A stretch of 19,230 nucleotides of DNA from CAZWUK01 sp964636685 (GTDB taxonomy: Bacteria; Bacillota; Clostridia; Christensenellales; CAG-138): positions 1 through 19,230 of the forward strand of contig CAZWUK010000042.1 in NCBI GenBank assembly GCA_964636685.1, in the 5' to 3' direction. Of the stretch, positions 14,319-19,230 are shown piece after piece. How positions within the stretch are numbered: the first letter of the stretch is position 1; each line of letters starts with the position of its first letter. Position numbers and translations under genes: made by a program. A model generated the notes under the pieces. That model did not search any database. It worked only from the letters and a program-made list of their open reading frames with translations, and was not told the DNA's origin.

Positions 14319-16043
14319 TTATTCGATCCGCAGCTTGTCGCCAAAGAGCTCCCTTGCTTTTGCAATGTCTGCTTCGGAAGTGGGCTGCCGTTCCTTTTGC
14401 ACGAATACGGGACGAACCTCTGCGCCAAGCTGCTTTAGGATCGCCTGTATCTTGTTGCGATTGATGGGCGCGTTGATGCTGTTGAACTGCGCTCCTTCGT
14501 TTGCCGGGAAACAGACGGTCAACGCGTCGGAAGAAAGGCTCTCTGCCGCGCCTGCTCTTGCCAGCACGTAGACGATCGGGTTCTCCTTTTGCAGACGGTT
14601 GAGCGCCGCGTTCCAAAGCGCGTTCGCATCCTGTAAAACGGCGGGATTGGACGCGACGGGAGCCTGCGCTTCAACCGACGTCTGCGCCTTGACCGCCGCA
14701 GCGGGTTTTTGCGTCACGGGCGCTGTGCTTTGCCGCACGACGGGCGCTGCGGGCGGCGCAAACGGTTCGGCTCCCGACATGCCGCCATCCTCCGGCGGCG
14801 GTTCGGGCAGCGGGGGAAGCTCCTCTTCGTGAGATGCCGGGGGTGCGGGCGCTTGCTTTTTCGCCGCAACCGGCACAGCGGACGCCGTGCGCACCGCGAC
14901 GCCGCTTTGCTCCAATCGGTCAAGCCGTGCTTCAAGCGCGGCAAACGAGCGTTCGTCTTCGACCCGGCAGATGCGCACCAGCGTGCTTTCGAGCATCGTG
15001 CGGGGGGAAGCAAGATAGCGCATCTCGCCCTGCGCCTTGAGCAGCTGCTCCACGGCGAGCAAGAGCCTAGCGTCTCCCGCGTTTTTTGCCTGCGCAAGAT
15101 AGCGCGTCATCACATCGTCGGTACAGTCCAGCAGATCCGTGCATTCGCCGCAGGTCTTGGCAAGCAGCAGCGAGCGAAAGTGCGCGGAAAGATCCTGACA
15201 GAATACGGAAAGATCCCGCCCGGCGCGAACGATCCCGTCGAGCATATGCAGGGCGCGATTGGCGTCGCTGTTGAGCAGCGCGTCGGCAATGTCGAATAAA
15301 AAGCCTTGATCCATGCTGCCAAGGACGTCGTAGACGTCCTTTTCGGTCACTTGATCGCCGCAAAAGGATAGGCACTGGTCGGCAAGCGAGAGTGCGTCGC
15401 GCATGCCACCGTCGGCAGCCCGGGCAATGAGCCGCAGACCGGCTTCGTCGATCGAGGCGCCGGCTTTTTGAAGCACATTTTTGAGCACGGTGATAATATC
15501 CGAAAGCGTCAGCCGGTGAAAGTCGAATCGCTGGCAGCGGGAGATGATCGTGGCGGGGAGCTTCTGGGGTTCGGTCGTTGCAAGGATGAATACGACGTCC
15601 GCGGGCGGCTCTTCCAGCGTCTTGAGCAGCGCGTTGAAGGCAGAGCCGGAAAGCATATGCACCTCGTCCACAATAAACACACGTCGCTTTAATTGCAGCG
15701 GCGCGTAATTGACCTTTTCGATCAGGGCGCGCACATCGTCAACACCGTTGTTGGAGGCCGCGTCAATTTCGGTAATGTCGGGACAGCCCTCCTCGGACGC
15801 GCGCAGGCATGCCGGGCATTTTCCGCAGGGCTCGCCGTTTTCCGGGTGCTCGCAGTTCACCGCACGCGAAAGAATCTTTGCGGACGTGGTCTTGCCCGTG
15901 CCGCGTGTTCCGCAAAACAGATACGCATGGGCGATGTGTCCGCTCATGATCTGATTTTGCAGGATCGTGGTCACGTGCTCCTGACCGATCAATTCCGAAA
16001 AGGTTCTGGGCCGGTACTGCCGGTACAGCGCCCGATACGCCAT
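14319..16043 (-). CDS. dnaX: DNA polymerase III subunit gamma/tau
   Basis: DnaX is the clamp-loader ATPase of the replicative polymerase. The 574-residue product begins MAYRALYRQYRPRTFSELIGQ. It has a Walker A GTRGTGKT (45-52), zinc-binding Cys64, Cys73, Cys76 and Cys79, DEVH at 126-129 and the arginine-finger SRC at 168-170. Domain III follows, then an Ala/Pro/Gln-rich linker (about 385-450), then a C-terminal domain that would contact polymerase. The ATG at 16043 has GGAGG upstream. It is the first gene of the dnaX-ybaB-recR-HD operon, with an extended -10 promoter close by. The only A-run near the linker is GAAAAAG, which is not a proper A-AAA-AAG slippery heptamer, so I see no evidence for a frameshifted gamma form. 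Confidence 0.98.
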   Translation of the reverse strand: MAYRALYRQYRPRTFSELIGQEHVTTILQNQIMSGHIAHAYLFCGTRGTGKTTSAKILSRAVNCEHPENGEPCGKCPACLRASEEGCPDITEIDAASNNGVDDVRALIEKVNYAPLQLKRRVFIVDEVHMLSGSAFNALLKTLEEPPADVVFILATTEPQKLPATIISRCQRFDFHRLTLSDIITVLKNVLQKAGASIDEAGLRLIARAADGGMRDALSLADQCLSFCGDQVTEKDVYDVLGSMDQGFLFDIADALLNSDANRALHMLDGIVRAGRDLSVFCQDLSAHFRSLLLAKTCGECTDLLDCTDDVMTRYLAQAKNAGDARLLLAVEQLLKAQGEMRYLASPRTMLESTLVRICRVEDERSFAALEARLDRLEQSGVAVRTASAVPVAAKKQAPAPPASHEEELPPLPEPPPEDGGMSGAEPFAPPAAPVVRQSTAPVTQKPAAAVKAQTSVEAQAPVASNPAVLQDANALWNAALNRLQKENPIVYVLARAGAAESLSSDALTVCFPANEGAQFNSINAPINRNKIQAILKQLGAEVRPVFVQKERQPTSEADIAKARELFGDKLRIE

Positions 16044-16073
16044 TTACACTGCCTCCATAAAAACATTCATTCT

Positions 16074-16082
16074 ATTATAGCA
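16074..16082 (-). promoter_or_regulatory. Extended -10 promoter of the dnaX operon
   Basis: The minus strand reads TGC TATAAT, a perfect extended -10 element about 30 bases before the dnaX start. No good -35 box is visible at 17 bp (TGGATG). Confidence 0.6.
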
Positions 16083-16133
16083 TGTGCGGCTATGTGCATC
16101 CAGCAAAATTATTGTGACAGAAGCCGAATTGAT

Positions 16134-16162
16134 TTGACCGTTCGCCTCTACTATTGTAAAAT
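16134..16162 (+). promoter_or_regulatory. Promoter of the membrane protein-radA operon
   Basis: TTGACC (16134-16139), a 17-bp spacer and TAAAAT (16157-16162) precede the ATG at 16186. The predicted leader is about 17 bases and carries the AAAGAGGA ribosome site. It is divergent from the dnaX promoter. Confidence 0.75.
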
Positions 16163-16185
16163 GACTTTACGGAAAGAGGATAGAA

Positions 16186-17340
16186 ATGTCGAAACACGAT
16201 TTGAAATATCGCCCGTATCGAAACAGGCGAAGCCTTGACGCGTCGAACGCGGGCCCGCTTTTGCGGCTCACCGGCGCGATATTTGCGGTGCTCCTCGTGC
16301 TGGCGCTGGTGGTGTTTTTGCTGGTGCCAAAGCTGATGCAGTGGTTTGGCTATGCCCCTTATTGGTCGTGGAACGCGACGCCTACGCCCCAAGCGGCAGT
16401 TTCGGCTTCGCCAACGCCGCATCCGGTGAGCGGAAACACCGTCGCGCGGCTGTATTTGCCGGACTGGCTTTCCGGTCAGGTGACGACCGATTTTTCCGCA
16501 TGGCAGGATACGCTGCTGTTTGCTACGGGACAGACCAGCACCACCTGCGACAAGATCTACGCCTGCGACACCCGCACGGGGAAGCTGACGGAGGCCGTTT
16601 CCGCGACGGTGAACGGCGGCTTGCGCTATCCGAAAGAGAACGATAAGTATCTGGCGTATCTGGACGCAAAGCCCGACGGCGGCGGCACGATCTATGCCGT
16701 TGACCTTGCAGAGCAAAAGACATTTACGGTAGCGGATGTGCGGCTCGGCGCGCCCCGGCTGTTCCTTGAGGATATTTACCTCACGTGGATCGAGCGCACC
16801 GACGCGGCGGAATTCCGGCTCATTGTGACGGATCTTTCCACCGGGGAATCGGTGACGATCGCCAAATTTACGGATTCTCCTTACGGCGCTTCCGTGCCGT
16901 CGCTTGTCAGCGGGCAGATTCTGTACGCCGATGAAGGCACGATTGCCGGAAAGAGCGTGATCGAGAGCGTCTTGATCGAGAGCGGCGATAAATGGACATT
17001 TGATCCGGGCACGTATGTGCATGATCCGCGCTCCAACGGCAACTGCTGGGCCTGGATGACGGGAAACCACGGTGAGGACAGCGACTTGTATGTATCCATT
17101 GCAGCGGGTACGCCGAAGTGCATCGCGCGTGGCATTGTAGATTTTGGCATGACGAGCTCGCTTGTGGTCTATTCGCGCGACGAGACGATATTTGCTTACG
17201 TGTTCGGTGATAACAAGACCTATGTTCTCTCGGAGACCGGCACGCGCGCGCTCCTGCTGATGGCGGAGAATGGGTATGTGGTCTGGAGCGACATTACCGA
17301 TGAGAACAATCCGGTGATCTATTATATAAAGGCGAACTGA
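16186..17340 (+). CDS. Membrane-anchored, probably beta-propeller extracytoplasmic protein
   Basis: The 384-residue product has a basic cytoplasmic N-terminus (HDLKYRPYRNRRS) and one transmembrane helix at about 29-49. A Thr/Pro/Ala-rich linker (about 64-80) leads to a large beta-rich extracytoplasmic domain. That domain repeats strand patterns such as DKIYACDTRTGKLTEA, GTIYAVDLAEQKTFTV and RLIVTDLSTGESVTI, each a strand-turn-strand unit as in TolB- or WD-like propellers. No catalytic residues stand out and I do not recognise a named family. The ATG at 16186 has AAAGAGGA upstream. Its stop is two bases before the radA start, so the two are co-transcribed, although a functional link to DNA repair is not evident. 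A sensor or cell-envelope binding role is possible. Confidence 0.75.
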   Translation: MSKHDLKYRPYRNRRSLDASNAGPLLRLTGAIFAVLLVLALVVFLLVPKLMQWFGYAPYWSWNATPTPQAAVSASPTPHPVSGNTVARLYLPDWLSGQVTTDFSAWQDTLLFATGQTSTTCDKIYACDTRTGKLTEAVSATVNGGLRYPKENDKYLAYLDAKPDGGGTIYAVDLAEQKTFTVADVRLGAPRLFLEDIYLTWIERTDAAEFRLIVTDLSTGESVTIAKFTDSPYGASVPSLVSGQILYADEGTIAGKSVIESVLIESGDKWTFDPGTYVHDPRSNGNCWAWMTGNHGEDSDLYVSIAAGTPKCIARGIVDFGMTSSLVVYSRDETIFAYVFGDNKTYVLSETGTRALLLMAENGYVVWSDITDENNPVIYYIKAN

Positions 17341-17342
17341 CG

Positions 17343-18683
17343 ATGGCAGCAAAAGAGAAAACGGTTTATATCTGCGGCGAATGCGGCTGCGAATCCCCCA
17401 AATGGATGGGGAAATGCCCGCAGTGCGGCAGCTGGAACACCATGATCGAGGAGGAAGCGGTCAAGGTACGCCCCGCGGCGCTGCACGGCGCGGCTGTTCC
17501 GCAGCTGTTGTCGGACGTGTCGGTCATGCACGCGAAACGTACCTCGACGGGGATCGGGGAGCTGGATCGCGTACTGGGCGGCGGACTGCTTGCCGGCATG
17601 GTGGTGCTGCTGGGCGGCGACCCGGGCATCGGAAAATCCACGCTGTTGTTACAGGCGGCAAACAGCCTTGCCGGCGCGGGGCGGATGCTGTATGTTTCCG
17701 GTGAAGAAAGCGCCGCGCAGATCAAGCTGCGGGCAGACCGCCTGCATGTTAAAAACGACATGCGCCTGCTGTGTGCAACGGATGTGGGCGCGGCGCTCGA
17801 TCAGGCGCGGCAGCTCAAGAGCGACTATGTGGTGATCGACTCCATCCAGACGGTCTATTCGGAGGATTCGGACAGCGCGCCGGGCAGTGTTTCCCAGGTG
17901 CGCGCGGCGACAGCGCAATTGACACGCTACGCCAAGGAGACGGGTACCGTGATGCTCATCGTGGGACATGTTACCAAGGACGGCGCGATTGCAGGCCCGC
18001 GCGTGCTGGAGCACATCGTGGATACGGTATTGTATTTTGAGGGCGACCGGCATGCGGATCTTCGGCTCTTGCGTGCGGTCAAGAACCGCTTTGGCTCGAC
18101 CAACGAGGTTGGCGTGTTTGAAATGTGCGACGCGGGTATGCGCGAGGTACAGGATCCCTCCCGGCTGTTTTTGACCGGCGACAATGCGCCGGGCTGTGCT
18201 GTGACCTGCGCGGTGGAGGGCTCTCGCCCGATGCTTGCCGAGGTGCAGGCATTGCTTGCGGATACGGCGTTTGGCAGTCCGCGGCGCGCGGCAAACGGTG
18301 TGGATACGGGCAGGCTCAATCTTTTGCTTGCGGTGCTCGAGAAAAAAGCGCATCTGCGTCTCTCCGACAAGGACGTTTACTGCAATGTGGTGGGCAATCT
18401 GCGGCTGGACGATCGCGGCAGCGATCTTGCGATTGCATTGTGCATTGTTTCCGCCTTTACGGATAGAGCCTTGCCGGAGCATACCGCGGCGATCGGGGAG
18501 ATCGGGCTGACGGGGGAGATTCGTCCCGTGGCGCGGCTGGAGATGCGGGTGCGCGAATGCGTACGGCTCGGCTATCAGCGCGTTATTTTGCCCAAGGGGG
18601 CGACATTGCCGGAGATCCCGGGCGCGGTCATATTGTCCGCGGCCAATCTTTCCGACGCAATCTCCTATTGCTCACAAAAGTAA
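17343..18683 (+). CDS. radA: DNA repair protein RadA
   Basis: RadA (Sms) is a RecA-like ATPase that drives branch migration during recombination and repair. The 446-residue product is complete. It has an N-terminal C4 zinc finger (Cys11, Cys14, Cys25, Cys28 in CGECGCESPKWMGKCPQC) and Walker A GDPGIGKST at 92-100. A Walker B-like YVVIDSIQT lies around 162-170, the family-specific KNRFG at 247-251, and a Lon-protease-like C-terminal domain from about 280. It starts at the ATG two bases after the preceding stop, with AAGG ten bases upstream, implying translational coupling. The tRNA promoter to its right overlaps its last codons. Confidence 0.98.
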   Translation: MAAKEKTVYICGECGCESPKWMGKCPQCGSWNTMIEEEAVKVRPAALHGAAVPQLLSDVSVMHAKRTSTGIGELDRVLGGGLLAGMVVLLGGDPGIGKSTLLLQAANSLAGAGRMLYVSGEESAAQIKLRADRLHVKNDMRLLCATDVGAALDQARQLKSDYVVIDSIQTVYSEDSDSAPGSVSQVRAATAQLTRYAKETGTVMLIVGHVTKDGAIAGPRVLEHIVDTVLYFEGDRHADLRLLRAVKNRFGSTNEVGVFEMCDAGMREVQDPSRLFLTGDNAPGCAVTCAVEGSRPMLAEVQALLADTAFGSPRRAANGVDTGRLNLLLAVLEKKAHLRLSDKDVYCNVVGNLRLDDRGSDLAIALCIVSAFTDRALPEHTAAIGEIGLTGEIRPVARLEMRVRECVRLGYQRVILPKGATLPEIPGAVILSAANLSDAISYCSQK

Positions 18684-18696
18684 AAGCTGTTATAAT
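18668..18696 (+). promoter_or_regulatory. Promoter of the tRNA-Arg region
   Basis: TTGCTC (18668-18673), a 17-bp spacer and TATAAT (18691-18696) overlap the end of radA. The transcript would start near 18703 and contain first the chimeric tRNA fossil and then the intact tRNA-Arg. Confidence 0.7.
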
Positions 18697-18714
18697 ACTA
18701 GATACGCCGTTGGG

Positions 18715-18731
18715 AAAAGCAAAGCTTTTTT
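18715..18731 (+). terminator. Weak hairpin with T-run after radA
   Basis: AAAAGC, loop AAA, GCTTTT and further Ts resemble a small terminator for radA, but the six-pair stem is weak. It lies downstream of the tRNA promoter, so it cannot be very efficient if that promoter serves the tRNA. Confidence 0.3.
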
Positions 18732-18762
18732 GTTCGGATTTCCTGACACGATGACTGTATTT

Positions 18763-18822
18763 GTACCCGTAGCTCAGCTGGATAGAGCGTTGGACTCCGA
18801 CTCCAGACCCCTATGGGAGCCA
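18763..18822 (+). pseudogene. Chimeric tRNA fossil: 5' half of tRNA-Arg(CCG) joined to another tRNA's 3' end
   Basis: The first 43 bases (18763-18805) are identical to the start of the intact tRNA-Arg beginning 72 bases downstream, through the D-arm and whole anticodon arm with anticodon CCG. Identity then stops. The next 17 bases, G-ACCCC-TATGGGA-G-CCA, fit the 3' T-stem strand, acceptor strand, discriminator and CCA of a different tRNA whose 5' end would be TCCCATA. The variable and most T-arm sequence is missing and the two acceptor strands do not pair (GTACCCG against TATGGGA), so it should not be functional. The likely origin is a deletion between tandem tRNA genes or a site-specific recombination scar. 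Confidence 0.65.
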
Positions 18823-18834
18823 AAAACCGAATAT

Positions 18835-18911
18835 GTACCCGTAGCTCAGCTGGATAGAGCGTTGGACTCCGACTCCAAAGGCCAGAGGTTCGAATCCTCC
18901 CGGGTACGCCA
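18835..18911 (+). tRNA. tRNA-Arg (CCG)
   Basis: This is a complete 77-nt cloverleaf. Acceptor strands GTACCCG and CGGGTAC pair perfectly, the anticodon loop CTCCGAC gives anticodon CCG (reads CGG), the T-arm contains GGTTCGAATCC, and CCA is encoded. A terminator follows directly. Its 5' half is repeated upstream in the chimeric fossil. Repeats typical of a mobile-element end follow on the 3' side, in keeping with tRNA genes being common integration targets. Confidence 0.96.
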
Positions 18912-18913
18912 CA

Positions 18914-18949
18914 AAAATCCCCGTAAACAGTACGTTTGCGGGGGTTTTG
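18914..18949 (+). terminator. Terminator of tRNA-Arg
   Basis: A 15-bp stem (18914-18928 with 18934-18948, two G-U pairs, loop AGTAC) ends in GGGGGTTTTG and starts three bases past the tRNA CCA. Confidence 0.85.
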
Positions 18950-18960
18950 CTATATCAAAA

Positions 18961-18990
18961 CGAGCAATTTCTCTACTACAAAGTTGCTCG
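18961..18990. repeat. Inverted repeat enclosing a TACTACA motif
   Basis: CGAGCAA (18961-18967) and TTGCTCG (18984-18990) are perfect inverted repeats separated by 16 bases that contain TACTACA. No T-run follows directly, so it looks more like a protein-binding or recombination site than a terminator. Confidence 0.55.
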
Positions 18991-19086
18991 ATTTACTACA
19001 ATTTCTATTTGAGAGGAGGTGTCTGACGTTTCAGCCAATATTCTGTAAATCGCTTCAAAAACCCCGTTTACTACATTTTTACTACA
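18972..19086 (+). repeat. Four direct TACTACA repeats, candidate integrase arm sites
   Basis: TACTACA occurs at 18974, 18994, 19069 and 19080, the last three within TTTACTACA. The spacings of 20 and 11 bases are close to whole helical turns. Same-orientation short repeats beside a tRNA gene are the usual form of arm-type integrase or excisionase sites at the end of an integrative element. The region also has a GAGAGGAGGTG ribosome-like sequence at about 19011-19021, but no long ORF follows it. Confidence 0.45.
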
Positions 19087-19154
19087 ATTGCAGTTATGCC
19101 AATCTATATCAAGCTAAAACCATGAGAACGATTTAAGAAAGAAAGGACACGAAC

Positions 19155-19230
19155 ATGGAAGAAAAAACCACCACGAACACGAATACCGATACCCTTGAGA
19201 AGCACGATGATTTCAGCACATTTCTTGTAA
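19155..19230 (+). CDS. N-terminus of an unrecognised protein of the right-hand element (partial)
   Basis: An ATG at 19155, preceded by AGAAAGGA at proper distance, opens a frame that continues beyond the window. Only 25 residues are visible (beginning MEEKTTTNTNTDTLEKHDDF), a polar Thr/Asn-rich start with no recognisable domain. Its place right after a tRNA and candidate arm sites suggests the first gene of an integrated element, but I cannot assign a function. Confidence 0.55.
   Translation, partial: MEEKTTTNTNTDTLEKHDDFSTFLV

Noticed and set aside
14834..14890. Possible programmed frameshift in dnaX at an A-run
   Set aside because: The run is GAAAAAG in the coding strand, not the A-AAA-AAG heptamer, and no supporting hairpin or upstream SD-like element was evident.
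16090..17352. 420-residue minus-strand frame opposite the membrane protein gene
   Set aside because: Arg/His-rich composition with no domain, no ribosome site, and covering a well-supported plus-strand gene and promoter.
18730..19026. 98-residue plus-strand frame with repeated VAQLDRALDS
   Set aside because: This is translation of the tRNA-Arg gene and its 5' duplicate, a common annotation artefact.
18972..19086. TACTACA repeats as a CRISPR array
   Set aside because: Repeats are only 7-9 bases and irregularly spaced at 20, 75 and 11 bases; no cas genes.

Overview
The window is chromosomal DNA from an anaerobic, moderately GC-rich Firmicute, most likely a gut-type clostridium (Oscillospiraceae-like). 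Pointers are strong GGAGG-type ribosome sites, housekeeping genes in a Firmicutes arrangement (dnaX-ybaB-recR, radA), a CUT1 sugar importer without its own ATPase, and ICE-type recombinase and att-like sequences at the edges. No species can be named from the sequence alone.

Layout. 1-156 is the 3' end of a serine recombinase with its terminator, the edge of a mobile element; a gene-free AT-rich junction follows. 485-560 is the initiator tRNA (minus) with its own promoter and terminator. 647-1827 (minus) holds dapF and a ModE/LysR-type DNA-binding protein. Facing away from these, 1963-3195 (plus) holds an unrecognised 191-residue protein whose promoter predicts a leaderless mRNA, and an UlaG/UPF0173-type metallo-hydrolase. 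A ~180-bp MITE-like element sits exactly on the stop codon of the latter. 3450-6224 (minus) is a large hybrid sensor kinase with two solute-binding-protein-like sensor domains.

6466-12623 is the most distinctive region: a divergent AraC-type regulator and a four-gene plus-strand operon of sugar-binding lipoprotein, two CUT1 permeases and a GH110-like alpha-1,3-galactosidase without a signal peptide. Together they suggest import of an intact alpha-1,3-galactosyl oligosaccharide (for example from blood-group-B or alpha-Gal glycans) and cleavage inside the cell. A strong hairpin between the binding protein and the permeases probably lowers permease expression.

12684-16043 (minus) is dnaX-ybaB-recR followed by an HD-domain hydrolase translationally coupled to recR. 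Divergent from dnaX, 16186-18683 (plus) carries a membrane-anchored, probably beta-propeller protein and radA. The right end has a chimeric tRNA fossil (5' half of tRNA-Arg joined to the 3' tail of another tRNA), an intact tRNA-Arg(CCG) with terminator, then a repeat-rich stretch with four TACTACA motifs and the start of a new ORF, which looks like the end of a second mobile element next to the tRNA. The host segment is therefore bracketed by mobile DNA on both sides.
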